From: an uncultured Granulosicoccus sp.
GTDB lineage: Bacteria > Pseudomonadota > Gammaproteobacteria > Granulosicoccales > Granulosicoccaceae
Length of the DNA stretch: 62,148 bases
NCBI GenBank assembly: GCA_937924505.1
Contig: CALDSR010000049.1
Span: forward strand, 1 to 62,148
Direction of reading: 5' to 3'
The position numbers and the translations under genes were made by a program. Numbering within the stretch: the stretch's first letter is position 1; the number at the start of each line of letters is the position of its first letter. The notes beneath the pieces were generated by a model. It made no database searches. It was given only the letters and a program-made list of their open reading frames with translations, and had not been told where the DNA came from. Positions 8,367-20,475 of the stretch are shown piece after piece.

Positions 8367-9509
8367 TTGATTCAAAATTTGATCAAGTATCGAAACTCCT
8401 TACTGGCGGCCATATTTGCCCTGTCGGCCATCAGCTGGTTTCATTCGCTTAACAAGACCGACATTGTAACCGGCGGCAAATACGCCCCACCTACCCTTCC
8501 CGTACCATTAACGCCAGCCGAAACTGATGCGATCACCATCGCCGCGCTGAAAGAAAACAATCCCAGTTACCCGCTACCAGAACATATCGCGAGAGCGCTG
8601 CCCGAAGGTGACTATGACAGCATACGAACACGTCTGATGAATGCAGCGGCGACCGCCGTACGCAATGAGGATCGACCGCAACTTGCCAACCAACTGGCTC
8701 TACTTGGCGCAGCAGCGCTGGCGGACAGCGATCTCGATACCGCCGAGGTCTACCTCGATGAAGCCTTGGCCATTTATGAAGAACGCGACGATCAACTCGG
8801 TATCGGTAGTGTCGAGCTCCTGCGTGGTCGGGTTGCACTGCTTGAACGCGAACGAGCGCGAGACGCCGCAAGCGCCTACGACAAAATTCAACTAGCTGGC
8901 TGGAGTGTTGCCAAATCACGCTTTAGCGAAGCGGAAGACTCGTTACGTGAAGCCATTGATGAGAACTTAAGACTTGATAGAACGGCGGCAGCGGCAGCCG
9001 GGTTCGAGATGCTCGAACGAGGCTATCGTAGTGAAGGCAATCTGATAGAGGCGCAGGCAGCAGCGGTTGAAGCGATGCTACTGCACGCAGCGTCCGGGCG
9101 TTCACTGCGCGCGAAAGCAACGCTTGAATCCTTGATTGCCAATGGCATGGCACACGAGGACGTTCAACGCAATCAGCAACGAATCGAAAACGCCCAACGT
9201 GAATATGAACACGCTATCCATCAAGTGGGCAAAGCACGCGATTTCGAGCAACTCTATCGTCACTTTATCAACGCAGGCGATCCGGTTCAGGCCTGGCAGT
9301 TTCGCTTGAAGGCCAACGGTTCATTGGCGAAAGCATCCAAGCGCGCGATGCACAGGCGTCAGACAGGCATCATCGCCCTGCTCTACAACTCGAACGACAG
9401 TCGCCGCGAGGCAAGGAAATCTTTCAACCGCGCACGGGCGGTGTTCGAATTACAGGAGCGAGACGATCTCATCGAACACACTGATGCGGCGGTGAAACAA
9501 ATCTATTAG
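8367..9509 (+). CDS. Membrane-anchored TPR-like protein
   Basis: A 380-residue protein with one N-terminal hydrophobic segment (about 12-27), then long alanine/leucine-rich helical repeats. The repeats at about 100-135 and 205-240 (AEVYLDEALAIYEERDD, RAVFELQERDD near the end) fit tetratricopeptide spacing. The start is TTG at 8367; the GTG 11 bases upstream is out of frame. It likely faces the periplasm and acts as a protein-interaction scaffold; no partner is evident. It is convergent with mnmE, with only 16 bases between the stops, and I saw no terminator there. Confidence 0.65.
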   Translation: MIQNLIKYRNSLLAAIFALSAISWFHSLNKTDIVTGGKYAPPTLPVPLTPAETDAITIAALKENNPSYPLPEHIARALPEGDYDSIRTRLMNAAATAVRNEDRPQLANQLALLGAAALADSDLDTAEVYLDEALAIYEERDDQLGIGSVELLRGRVALLERERARDAASAYDKIQLAGWSVAKSRFSEAEDSLREAIDENLRLDRTAAAAAGFEMLERGYRSEGNLIEAQAAAVEAMLLHAASGRSLRAKATLESLIANGMAHEDVQRNQQRIENAQREYEHAIHQVGKARDFEQLYRHFINAGDPVQAWQFRLKANGSLAKASKRAMHRRQTGIIALLYNSNDSRREARKSFNRARAVFELQERDDLIEHTDAAVKQIY

Positions 9510-9525
9510 CGCGAGACCCTACCAA

Positions 9526-10836
9526 CTATTTACCGACACAAAAATCAGAAAATATCCGGCCCAGCAAATCTTCCGTATCAAAGCGTCCGGTAATGACATC
9601 AAGCGATGCCTGTGCCAATCGTAATTCCTCAGCTGCCAGCTCCGGCATATCCCGCTCACGCAAGCGAAGCAAAGCTGCATCCGTTGCCGTGCGCGCCGCA
9701 GTCAATGCATCAAGATGTCTGCGACGTGCAATGTATACACCTTCCACCGCACTATCATGGCCGGCCAGTGACAACAGAAAGTGGCGTAATTCATCCAGTG
9801 ATTCACCAGTCTTTGCCGACACGGCAAGTGAACTATCGAACGCTTGTAAAACACGTGATCGGGTTGGTGGATCGACAAGATCGATCTTGTTTACCAAATG
9901 GGTAATCGGTACGTCTCCGGGCAATGCTTCTTCTGGCAAGACAGGATCAGTGGCATCAAGTACCACCAGCACATGATCGGCTGACTGCATCGCTTTGCGC
10001 GCTCGTTCAATACCCAGTTGCTCGACCGGATCATCACTACTGCGAAGACCGGCGGTATCAACGATTCGCAACGGCACACCGTCGAGTGATATATCTTCAC
10101 GCAATACATCGCGAGTTGTACCGGCGATATCGGTGACTATCGCGCTATCGGTACCAGCCAGCGCATTCAACAAACTCGATTTCCCCGCGTTGGCAACACC
10201 AGCGAGCACAATGGTCAGTCCATCACGCAAACGTTGCCCTTGAGATGCTCGCGCCAATAGAGAATCAAAGTCTTTTATCAACTTAGTGGCACGATCAAGG
10301 AGTTCTGGGGTACCCAGGAAGTCTATATCCTCCTCACTGAAATCAAGTGCCGCTTCCAACCAGACACGCAGAGCGACAAGCTCTTCCTTGATCACATCAA
10401 TATTATCGGAGAACACGCCAGACATGGAGCGAACGGCCGCTCGAGCGGCTGCCTCGCTACTACTGTTGATCAGGTCAATGACCGCTTCAGCTTGAGCAAG
10501 ATCCAGCTTGTCATTAAGAAACGCGCGTTCGGAAAACTCTCCCGGGCGAGCCTGGCGAGCACCGAGTGACAGGATACGTTTGAGTACAAGGTCGAGCACA
10601 ACAGGGCCACCATGCCCCTGCAGCTCAAGCACGTGTTCTCCGGTATAGGAATGCGGCGCCTCAAAGCGCAACGCAATTCCTTGATCGATGGTGTTGCCAG
10701 CAGTGTCGACAAACGGCAGATATGTGGCAACTCGCGCCGCAAGTTGCTGGCCGGTAACAGCCTCGGTGATGGCCGGCACCTGTGGACCACTGACACGAAC
10801 AACTCCAATACCTGCTCGACCCGCGCCGCTTGCCAC
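9526..10836 (-). CDS. mnmE: tRNA modification GTPase MnmE (TrmE)
   Basis: The GTPase partner of MnmG in 5-carboxymethylaminomethyl-uridine synthesis. Visible parts are the N-terminal tetrahydrofolate-binding domain (GIGVVRVSGP), the G domain with GVANAGKSSLLN (G1), DIAGTT (G2), DTAG (G3) and NKID (G4), and the C-terminal FCVGK whose cysteine is conserved. Oddity: the GTG at 10836 falls inside the conserved first strand. The frame continues upstream as Asp-Thr-Ile-Ala-Ala-Val, exactly as in other MnmE proteins, but has no ATG, GTG or TTG before a stop at 10945-10947. Only CTG at 10944 or ATT at 10890/10887 could initiate. The extension crosses a 12-base tandem repeat. Confidence 0.95.
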   Translation of the reverse strand: MASGAGRAGIGVVRVSGPQVPAITEAVTGQQLAARVATYLPFVDTAGNTIDQGIALRFEAPHSYTGEHVLELQGHGGPVVLDLVLKRILSLGARQARPGEFSERAFLNDKLDLAQAEAVIDLINSSSEAAARAAVRSMSGVFSDNIDVIKEELVALRVWLEAALDFSEEDIDFLGTPELLDRATKLIKDFDSLLARASQGQRLRDGLTIVLAGVANAGKSSLLNALAGTDSAIVTDIAGTTRDVLREDISLDGVPLRIVDTAGLRSSDDPVEQLGIERARKAMQSADHVLVVLDATDPVLPEEALPGDVPITHLVNKIDLVDPPTRSRVLQAFDSSLAVSAKTGESLDELRHFLLSLAGHDSAVEGVYIARRRHLDALTAARTATDAALLRLRERDMPELAAEELRLAQASLDVITGRFDTEDLLGRIFSDFCVGK

Positions 10837-10848
10837 CGCCGCTATCGT

Positions 10849-10884
10849 GTCGCGCGATAAGTCGCGCGATAAGTCGCGCGAATC
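10849..10884. repeat. 12-bp tandem repeat ahead of mnmE
   Basis: Three near-identical 12-base units built on GTCGCGCGATAA, the third degenerate. In the mnmE frame they encode Ser-Arg-Asp-Leu repeats directly before the conserved N-terminus. Copy-number change would add or remove four residues without a frameshift. Confidence 0.8.
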
Positions 10885-10942
10885 AATAATGTTACCGCTG
10901 TCGTTTATGGCTGCGTCACAAGCAAGGTCGTCGGTCTGTATC

Positions 10943-10959
10943 AGTCAGTCGGACTGACT
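10943..10959. other. 8-bp palindrome overlapping the yidC stop codon
   Basis: AGTCAGTC-G-GACTGACT, perfect arms with a single central base, lies across the last base of the yidC stop and the head of the mnmE leader. There is no T-tract, so it is more likely an mRNA structure or protein site than a terminator. Confidence 0.5.
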
Positions 10960-12656
10960 CAATCCTTGGCTTTCTTTATCGGTTGTTTGGTTTTGCCTTC
11001 CGCCAGCACATGGCGAGTGATGTAGTACTGCTGGGCAATCGTCAAGGTATTGTTGACCACCCAGTACAACACCAGTCCTGCCGGGAAGAACGCGAAGAAC
11101 ACACCGAAAATCAGCGGCAGAAACTGAAAGACCTTCGCTTGAATCGGATCCACCGGCGCAGGGTTAAGTTTCTGCTGAAAGTACATGGTCGCCGCCATGA
11201 TGACCGGCAGAATGAATAAAGGATCGCGAATCGACAGATCCTTGATCCACAGAATCCAGGGTGCCTGACGAAGCTCAACACTCTCAAGCAGCGTCCAGTA
11301 CAAGGCAATGAACACGGGTATCTGAATAAGCATCGGCAGACAACCACCGAGCGGATTTACCTTTTCTTTTTTGTACAATTCCATCGTCGCCTGACCCATC
11401 TTGGCGCGATCATCTCCATGACGTTCCTTAAGGCTGGCAAGCTTGGGTTGCAGGAGTTTCATTTTGGCCATCGAGCGATAACTCGCTTCTGACAACTTGT
11501 AAAAAACAGCCTTGATACAAATCGTGACGCCAACAATAGCCCAACCCCAGTTACCGATAAAACCATGAATGGTTTTCAGTAACCAGAACAATGGTTGAGC
11601 CAGTATGGTCAGCCAGCCAAAATCGACCGTCAATTCCAGATGTTCAGCCGCGGCGTTGAGGTTTTCCTGAATTTTCGGACCGATATACGCTTTGGTACTA
11701 AACGTACCTTGCCCACCCGCAGGTATCGACTGACTACTTGAATACATACCGATCAGATAGCGATTCTCGTTCGCCAGGTAACGACTGTAGGCCGTGTTGA
11801 CCTCATCGGCCGCTGGAATCCAGGCTGCCGCAAAGTAATGCTGAATCATCGCGATCCAGCCATTGGTCACGGATGTCTCAAGATTCTCATCTTCCATATC
11901 GCCAAAACTGACCTTGGCATAACGATCTTCATCGTTACTGACAACAGCACCAATGTACGTATTCAGAAATTGCTGTTTTTCGTCCTTGGTGCCTGGCTTT
12001 CGTTTCAGCTGACGGTACTGGTTAACTTTCCACTCAGCGGCAGACCCGTTTTCAATCAGGTAGTCGACAGCCACTTCGTAGCTGCCACGCTGGAAGGTCA
12101 GATTCTTGGTGACTTTGATACCGTCACCTGATTCCCAGAAAAACGGCACGACGACCGAATCCTGGCCGTCAGACAATGTGTAGGATTCGCCACTTGCCAT
12201 CATCGGTTCGCGATGTGTAGGAGCGGCTTCGCCCGCCCTCGCCTGCAAACCGGACTGCGCGACCATGTAGCGATTGGGTTGATCACTCATAAGCGTGAAC
12301 GAGGTGTCGGGCTCATCAATCGACACTGGATAGTCAAGCAATTCAACGCCGGATATCGTCGCGCCAACGGTGTCGATAACAATATCCATGACATCGGTCT
12401 GGACGGTGACGACCGATGTTGCAACCGCGGCTGGTGTGGCCACAGGGGCCGCAACGGCGTCGCCACTGGCTGGAGCTGGCAAGTCAGCCGGAGCGGCACC
12501 TGCATCCACGGCTACCCCGGGTATGCCGGTTGCGTTGCCCTCGCCAGCGCTCACAGTCGCCGGCGTCCGCGGGTGATAATCCTGAAGCCAGGTCTGATAG
12601 ATAATCAGACTCAGGAAGCCGAGCGCCATGTACAGCAGCAGTCGTTGGGTATCCAT
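10959..12656 (-). CDS. yidC: Membrane protein insertase YidC
   Basis: An inner-membrane insertase (Oxa1/Alb3 family) of 565 residues. The ATG at 12656 (MDTQRLLLYMALGFLSLIIY) gives the standard first transmembrane helix; the longer frame up to 12740 runs into yidD and is rejected. After the first helix come a Pro/Ala-rich linker and the large periplasmic P1 domain (about 80-330). Five conserved transmembrane helices follow, including the family stretch NPLGGCLPMLIQIPVFIALY, then a basic tail ending QPIKKAKD for ribosome contact. It follows yidD by two bases and continues towards mnmE. Confidence 0.97.
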   Translation of the reverse strand: MDTQRLLLYMALGFLSLIIYQTWLQDYHPRTPATVSAGEGNATGIPGVAVDAGAAPADLPAPASGDAVAAPVATPAAVATSVVTVQTDVMDIVIDTVGATISGVELLDYPVSIDEPDTSFTLMSDQPNRYMVAQSGLQARAGEAAPTHREPMMASGESYTLSDGQDSVVVPFFWESGDGIKVTKNLTFQRGSYEVAVDYLIENGSAAEWKVNQYRQLKRKPGTKDEKQQFLNTYIGAVVSNDEDRYAKVSFGDMEDENLETSVTNGWIAMIQHYFAAAWIPAADEVNTAYSRYLANENRYLIGMYSSSQSIPAGGQGTFSTKAYIGPKIQENLNAAAEHLELTVDFGWLTILAQPLFWLLKTIHGFIGNWGWAIVGVTICIKAVFYKLSEASYRSMAKMKLLQPKLASLKERHGDDRAKMGQATMELYKKEKVNPLGGCLPMLIQIPVFIALYWTLLESVELRQAPWILWIKDLSIRDPLFILPVIMAATMYFQQKLNPAPVDPIQAKVFQFLPLIFGVFFAFFPAGLVLYWVVNNTLTIAQQYYITRHVLAEGKTKQPIKKAKD

Positions 12657-12658
12657 CT

Positions 12659-12892
12659 TTAAACCGAATGTTGGGTGTTGTCGTTGGTGCCTGGTGGTAC
12701 GGGATCGTAGCCGCCAGAATGAAACGGATGACAGCGACATACTCGTCTCAATGCCAACCAGCTTCCTCGTACATTGCCATGCGTATCAAGCGCTTCCAGC
12801 GCGTAGGCTGAGCACGTCGGATAAAACCTGCAGCGCGGCGGCAACACAGGACTCAGCCAACGTCTGTACCATTTGATTACCGAACGCATCAT
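12659..12892 (-). CDS. yidD: Membrane protein insertion efficiency factor YidD
   Basis: A 77-residue protein that assists YidC-dependent membrane insertion. The family core is clear: [22 protein letters not shown] then YALEAL, and later [17 protein letters not shown] with its conserved cysteines. The start at 12892 (Met-Met-Arg-Ser) is chosen because the longer frame to 12976 only covers the end of rnpA. It begins 7 bases after the rnpA stop and ends 2 bases before yidC, in the rpmH-rnpA-yidD-yidC operon. Confidence 0.93.
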   Translation of the reverse strand: MMRSVIKWYRRWLSPVLPPRCRFYPTCSAYALEALDTHGNVRGSWLALRRVCRCHPFHSGGYDPVPPGTNDNTQHSV

Positions 12893-12899
12893 CGCATGT

Positions 12900-13316
12900 T
12901 CATCCCGCCTGTTGGGCGCCTTTATCGAGTCTGGGTGTACGCGCCCTGGCACTATCCTTGGAATCCCTGGCCACAATCTTTCCGATCAAGACCTGCAGGG
13001 AATCCCCGAGCTGCTTGGCTGTGGCTGTCGTGGCGGGGTCTCTATTCATGATGACCAGATCCATGCCGGTCAGGGCATGTCTGTGCAGACGAAACTGCTC
13101 ACGAGCCACCCGCTTGATGCGATTTCGATCAACTGCTCGCTTGGCTCGTTTTTTGGCCACTGCCAATCCTAAACGGCCACGGTTATCCGAGGCTGGGTTG
13201 CGATGGACGAGCACAGTCCAGAAGCGATCACCGAAACGCTGGTTCTTTTTGAACACAGCCGCGTAAGCCTTGCCGTTGACTAGCCTGGCGCTGCGAGGAA
13301 AGGATTGATCTGTCAC
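12900..13316 (-). CDS. rnpA: Ribonuclease P protein component
   Basis: The protein subunit of RNase P, which matures tRNA 5' ends. From the GTG at 13316 it is 138 residues. The start [14 protein letters not shown] matches the FPR-x-RL opening of the family; the longer frame merely reads across rpmH. The RNR-like signature is [16 protein letters not shown], with the basic cleft residues. The C-terminal 25 residues are an unconserved basic tail. The ribosome-binding GGAG lies 5 bases before the GTG and is inside the stem of a hairpin (13320-13340) between rpmH and rnpA. Confidence 0.95.
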   Translation of the reverse strand: MTDQSFPRSARLVNGKAYAAVFKKNQRFGDRFWTVLVHRNPASDNRGRLGLAVAKKRAKRAVDRNRIKRVAREQFRLHRHALTGMDLVIMNRDPATTATAKQLGDSLQVLIGKIVARDSKDSARARTPRLDKGAQQAG

Positions 13317-13319
13317 ACC

Positions 13320-13340
13320 CGCTCCAGTAAAGCCGGAGCG
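13320..13340. promoter_or_regulatory. Hairpin occluding the rnpA ribosome-binding site
   Basis: CGCTCC (13320-13325) and GGAGCG (13335-13340) are perfect 6-base arms with a 9-base loop, between the rpmH stop and the rnpA GTG. On the minus-strand mRNA the arm nearer rnpA contains its GGAG Shine-Dalgarno, so folding would lower RnpA translation relative to L34. The effect is inferred. Confidence 0.5.
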
Positions 13341-13347
13341 CAGAAGA

Positions 13348-13482
13348 TCAGGCGCTGAGGCGCGCGCGTCCCTTGCGACGGCGAGCAGCGAGTACGGCAC
13401 GACCACCACGGGTTGCCTTGCGAGCACGGAAACCGTGAGTTCGAGCGCGCTTGAGCTTGCTGGGTTGATACGTTCTTTTCAT
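13348..13482 (-). CDS. rpmH: 50S ribosomal protein L34
   Basis: 44 residues, starting [18 protein letters not shown] and ending KGRARLSA, the near-invariant L34 sequence. It is very basic, as expected for a protein buried in 23S rRNA. It heads the rpmH-rnpA-yidD-yidC-mnmE run and faces the origin region; its promoter should lie within 13483-13800 on the minus strand, where DnaA boxes also occur. Confidence 0.97.
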   Translation of the reverse strand: MKRTYQPSKLKRARTHGFRARKATRGGRAVLAARRRKGRARLSA

Positions 13483-13701
13483 ATTGGCAGTACCCGGTGG
13501 CAGCACCCGGCTGCACTTCTCATTAGGGAACCCCCAAGTTTAGTCTGCTCGATCGCTTTTGTCCACCGAAACTCACCCTCTTGATCGAGTTCAGGTTTGT
13601 TGACTTCGGGGAATCCGCTGGCCAATACGTGACGGAAATCCGACACAGCTGTAATGTTTTTCTTACGCACCCGGCCTGACGTTTTCCGGTCCGACAAATC
13701 C

Positions 13702-13710
13702 TGTGGATAA
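13702..13710 (-). promoter_or_regulatory. DnaA box
   Basis: TGTGGATAA, perfect complement of TTATCCACA. Confidence 0.8.
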
Positions 13711-13798
13711 GCTGTGTTCAAAATGGGATAAAACTCAACAGAAACGCCACTATCAGCCAGTTATCCACTCAGCCGACATGCGCTACCAGCGAGTATAG

Positions 13799-13807
13799 TT
13801 ATCCACA
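13799..13807 (+). promoter_or_regulatory. DnaA box
   Basis: Perfect TTATCCACA; 38 bases upstream on the same strand is the one-mismatch box at 13761. Confidence 0.8.
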
Positions 13808-14047
13808 GACTTAAGGATGGCTCCATGACGACGTCGGCGAGCGAAAAAACAATAAAAAATATGCACTGTAGTTCGTTGTCATCTGCCCTGTTATTCGCGT
13901 AGAGTTGCTCTCCCCCGATACCACCTCGAACGCCGTATTTACCACCAGCACACCGCTCAGTGGTAGCAGCTGTGACCTCGAGTGATTGTCTGGACAAGAT
14001 GTTCACCTTAAGCACTTACCTACAACCGACTGCGGAGAGTTGAGCTG

Positions 14048-15460
14048 TTGAGCGCACCATTATGGGATCGTTGCCTCTCACAATTAGAGGCGGAACTGTC
14101 GGAGCAACAGCTCAACACGTGGATCCGACCACTTCAGGCACACCATGCAGATACTCAATTGAGTATTCTCGCGCCGAACCGCTTTGTTCGAGACATGGTG
14201 CAGAGTAATTTTCATACGCGTATTCAGGAAATCGCGACAGCCTGTGCAGACCCTGAAACCGTGCGTGTTGATCTGGTGATCGGAACCGGTGGTGCATCTG
14301 TCGGTGGTCCTGATGCTGATCGCGCATCTCAAGCATCTGCAACGGGTAGATCCGTTTCAAGCGCCAACGCATCCGGCGGTGTGCATAACCAAGCCCCTGC
14401 CCTGTCTCAAGTCGCAACAAGTACACCAGCACGTACTCATCATTCAAACCTGAAAGCGAATTTCACTTTCGACAATCTCATTGAAGGTAAATCCAACCAG
14501 CTCGGTCGAGCAGCAGCATTGCAAATCGGTGGCAGTCCTGGAAGTGCCTATAACCCTTTCCTTATTTACGGTGCGTCCGGCCTTGGCAAGACACATCTCA
14601 TGCAGGCGATCGGTAACTCGATCCTGAAAAACAATCCGAACGCCAAGGTCATGTATGTGAACTCAGAGCGTTATGTGGCTGAGATGGTCAGCGCGTTACA
14701 ACACGGACGAATGAATCAATTCAAGGCTTTTTATAGGGGTTTGGATGCCCTGCTCATTGATGATGTCCAGTTTTTTGCCGGCAAGGACCAAACCCAGGAA
14801 GAGTTCTTTCACAACTTCAATGCACTGTTTGAAGGGGGTCAACAAATCGTCCTGACCTGCGATCGGTATCCAAAAGAACTGAATGGATTGGAAGATCGTC
14901 TGAAGACTCGTTTCGGTTGGGGCTTGTCCGTTGCCATTGAACCGCCTGAGTTGGAAATGCGCGTCGCCATACTGAATAACAAGGCTGAACAGAGCGGTTT
15001 TGAACTGCCCTCGGAAGTCAGTTTCTTTATCGCCAAACGAATTCGATCTAATGTGCGTGAACTTGAAGGTGCACTTCGACGCGTTATCGCCAACTCTCGT
15101 TTGATTGGCACACCGATATCCATCGAGACCGCGCGTGAGGCTTTGGCGGATCTTCTGGCTGTGCAAGCAAAGCTTGTCACCATCGAAAATATTCAGAAGA
15201 CAGTCGCTGAGTACTACAAGATTCGTCTGGCTGACCTCTCTGGCAAGTCGCGCTCGCGCTCCATAGCGCGGCCCCGGCAAATGGCGATGGCACTGGCCAA
15301 GGATCTGACCAGCAAGAGTCTGCCTGAGATCGGTAAGGCCTTTGGCGGTCGTGATCACACAACGGTACTGCATGCATGTCGCAAGATCGCTGAGCTTCGA
15401 GAAGCTGATGAAAGCCTTAACGAAGACTTCAGCAATCTGCACCGTACCTTATCCAGTTAA
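14048..15460 (+). CDS. dnaA: Chromosomal replication initiator DnaA
   Basis: A 470-residue AAA+ initiator. It starts at TTG 14048 (MSAPLWDRCLSQLEAELSEQ), which matches the DnaA N-terminus and has a GGAGAG ribosome-binding site at 14034-14039. Domain I covers 1-80. A variable Ser/Ala-rich domain II runs to about 140. The ATPase begins NFTFDNLIEGKSNQLGRAAA with Walker A GASGLGKTH and Walker B LLIDDVQF. The DNA-binding domain IV ends with the signature GGRDHTTVLHACRKI at 433-447. It leads dnaA-dnaN-recF-gyrB; boxes on both flanks imply autoregulation. Confidence 0.98.
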   Translation: MSAPLWDRCLSQLEAELSEQQLNTWIRPLQAHHADTQLSILAPNRFVRDMVQSNFHTRIQEIATACADPETVRVDLVIGTGGASVGGPDADRASQASATGRSVSSANASGGVHNQAPALSQVATSTPARTHHSNLKANFTFDNLIEGKSNQLGRAAALQIGGSPGSAYNPFLIYGASGLGKTHLMQAIGNSILKNNPNAKVMYVNSERYVAEMVSALQHGRMNQFKAFYRGLDALLIDDVQFFAGKDQTQEEFFHNFNALFEGGQQIVLTCDRYPKELNGLEDRLKTRFGWGLSVAIEPPELEMRVAILNNKAEQSGFELPSEVSFFIAKRIRSNVRELEGALRRVIANSRLIGTPISIETAREALADLLAVQAKLVTIENIQKTVAEYYKIRLADLSGKSRSRSIARPRQMAMALAKDLTSKSLPEIGKAFGGRDHTTVLHACRKIAELREADESLNEDFSNLHRTLSS

Positions 15461-15542
15461 TGGGTAAATTCGACTGACCCAACATCCAGTAAAACAAACA
15501 TGATGTGTTTACTATTTGACGCCAAGTGCGTAGCTTGAAACA

Positions 15543-15551
15543 TGTGGATAA
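15543..15551 (-). promoter_or_regulatory. DnaA box
   Basis: TGTGGATAA, perfect complement of TTATCCACA, 82 bases after the dnaA stop. Confidence 0.75.
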
Positions 15552-15688
15552 CTTGATGATGGTTGTTGAACAGTTTGCTATTCCATAAACCATCCCCAAT
15601 CCATCCACAGGCGCACAGTCCAGGTTACCAACTGTGTATACTTACAGTCATTGAATTTTAAAGTGTTGATTTACAAGCAGCAAAACGC

Positions 15689-15697
15689 TTATCCACA
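15689..15697 (+). promoter_or_regulatory. DnaA box
   Basis: Perfect TTATCCACA, about 20 bases before the A/T-rich tract. Confidence 0.8.
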
Positions 15698-15717
15698 GAG
15701 TTAGCCGTCAGTAATAG

Positions 15718-15757
15718 CAGTAGTAAAAGAAATATATATAAACAATCTTTTTTATTA
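15718..15757. other. A/T-rich tract, possible DNA unwinding element
   Basis: About 40 bases almost free of G and C (TAAAAGAAATATATATAAAC then ATCTTTTTTATTA) between a perfect DnaA box and dnaN. It fits a duplex-unwinding element, though the same sequence could simply be the dnaN promoter and leader. Confidence 0.4.
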
Positions 15758-15764
15758 GGCCCTT

Positions 15765-16871
15765 ATGAAATTCAGCGCACAACGGGAATCGGTACTGACA
15801 CCTCTTCAACAAGTGGTCGGTGCTGTGGAACGAAGACAGACTAATCCTATCCTGGGCAACGTTCTGATTAAGGCATCCGATGGCAAGCTCACTATCACGG
15901 CGACCGATTCGGAAATCGAAATGCACGCGATGGTTGATATGCATGTCGATCAACCCGGTGAAACCACTGTGCCGGCAAGAAAGCTTCTTGAGATCTGTCG
16001 CCACCTGCCCGACTCCGCACGAATCGATTTTGACAATACGGGCGACAAGGTCGTCTTCAAATCCGGGCGTAGCCGATTTACACTGGCTACCCTGCCCGCC
16101 AACGAGTTTCCACGTGTCAAGGATCTGGAAAACCCGCAAGCTGTTGAGCTCACGGCAGAACAGCTGCACCGATGCATCAAAAGCACAGGTTTCTCGATGG
16201 CGCAGCAGGATGTTCGGTTTTATCTCAACGGCATGCTGATGGAAATCGGATCCGAGCGGCTGTCCTGTGTCGCGACAGATGGTCATCGTTTGGCGTATGC
16301 GCAAACGACAACTGAGGCAAATCCGGATGATCCGGTGCGTGCAATCATTCCGCGCAAGAGCGTCACTGAGCTACAGCGATTATTATCTGGTGCGGAACCG
16401 GAAGATGTCGTCAAGCTGATGATCACGCCCCAGCATGTACAAATTCATGTTGGTGATGTTCGGCTCAGCTCTAAACTGATCGATGGCCGTTTCCCGGATT
16501 ACAACCGCGTGATTCCGATCGATGGGAACAAGGAACTGATCATCGATTGTCAAACCTTGCGCCAGTCGCTGACGAGGGCCTCGGTTTTATCCAATGAGAA
16601 ATACCGTGGCGTTCGGATTGCGCTGAAGTCTGGGATTTTGACAATCTCCAGTAATAATCCTGATCAGGAAGAAGCCATTGACGAGCTTGAAGTGGATTAC
16701 TCTGGAGACAAGGCAGAAATAGGTTTTAACGTGACGTATCTGTTGGACGTACTGGGTGCCATTGAAACCGAGAATGCTCGCATTCTGCTCAAGGATGGAA
16801 ATAGCAGCGCCTTGGTAACGCCGGAGAATACTTCGGACTGCAAGTACGTCGTTATGCCTATGCGGCTGTAG
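15765..16871 (+). CDS. dnaN: DNA polymerase III beta subunit (sliding clamp)
   Basis: 368 residues, the normal clamp length (366 in E. coli), beginning MKFSAQRESVLTPLQQV and ending with the canonical CKYVVMPMRL. Three repeated clamp folds form the dimeric ring that tethers polymerase III and other repair proteins. It lies between dnaA and recF, and the recF start follows its stop with no gap, so translation of the two is probably coupled. Confidence 0.98.
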   Translation: MKFSAQRESVLTPLQQVVGAVERRQTNPILGNVLIKASDGKLTITATDSEIEMHAMVDMHVDQPGETTVPARKLLEICRHLPDSARIDFDNTGDKVVFKSGRSRFTLATLPANEFPRVKDLENPQAVELTAEQLHRCIKSTGFSMAQQDVRFYLNGMLMEIGSERLSCVATDGHRLAYAQTTTEANPDDPVRAIIPRKSVTELQRLLSGAEPEDVVKLMITPQHVQIHVGDVRLSSKLIDGRFPDYNRVIPIDGNKELIIDCQTLRQSLTRASVLSNEKYRGVRIALKSGILTISSNNPDQEEAIDELEVDYSGDKAEIGFNVTYLLDVLGAIETENARILLKDGNSSALVTPENTSDCKYVVMPMRL

Positions 16872-20445
<3,574 letters not shown>

Positions 20446-20475
20446 CTACGTATTCCGATTTTTTGAGTTGCCACT

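Larger units (their letters stand above)
13483..14047. other. rpmH-dnaA intergenic region, candidate replication origin
   Basis: 565 bases without a gene between divergent rpmH and dnaA. It holds two perfect DnaA boxes (13702-13710 reverse, 13799-13807 forward), a one-mismatch box TTATCCACT at 13761-13769 and a short A/T-rich tract around 13838-13864. The same place carries the origin in Pseudomonas and relatives. The frames across it are poor in codon character. It also must carry the promoters of rpmH and dnaA, which I could not locate confidently. Confidence 0.7.
15461..15764. other. dnaA-dnaN intergenic region with DnaA boxes and A/T-rich tract
   Basis: 304 bases without a gene. Perfect DnaA boxes lie at 15543-15551 (reverse) and 15689-15697 (forward); weaker ones are CCATCCACA (15601-15609) and TGTGTATAC (15633-15641). 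A 40-base A/T-rich tract (15718-15757) follows the last box and runs to the dnaN start. Boxes plus an adjacent easily melted tract make this a second candidate origin or unwinding site, besides its role as dnaN promoter region. Confidence 0.6.

Noticed and set aside
13479..13721. 80-codon minus-strand frame in the rpmH-dnaA gap
   Set aside because: It overlaps rpmH and DnaA-box sequence and has no family-like residues; treated as chance.
15712..15732. Triplet run TAA-TAG-CAG-TAG-TAA-AAG-AAA after a DnaA box, like DnaA-trio motifs
   Set aside because: The triplets follow the TTATCCACA strand in the orientation opposite to the Bacillus subtilis arrangement as I recall it, so I list only an A/T-rich tract.
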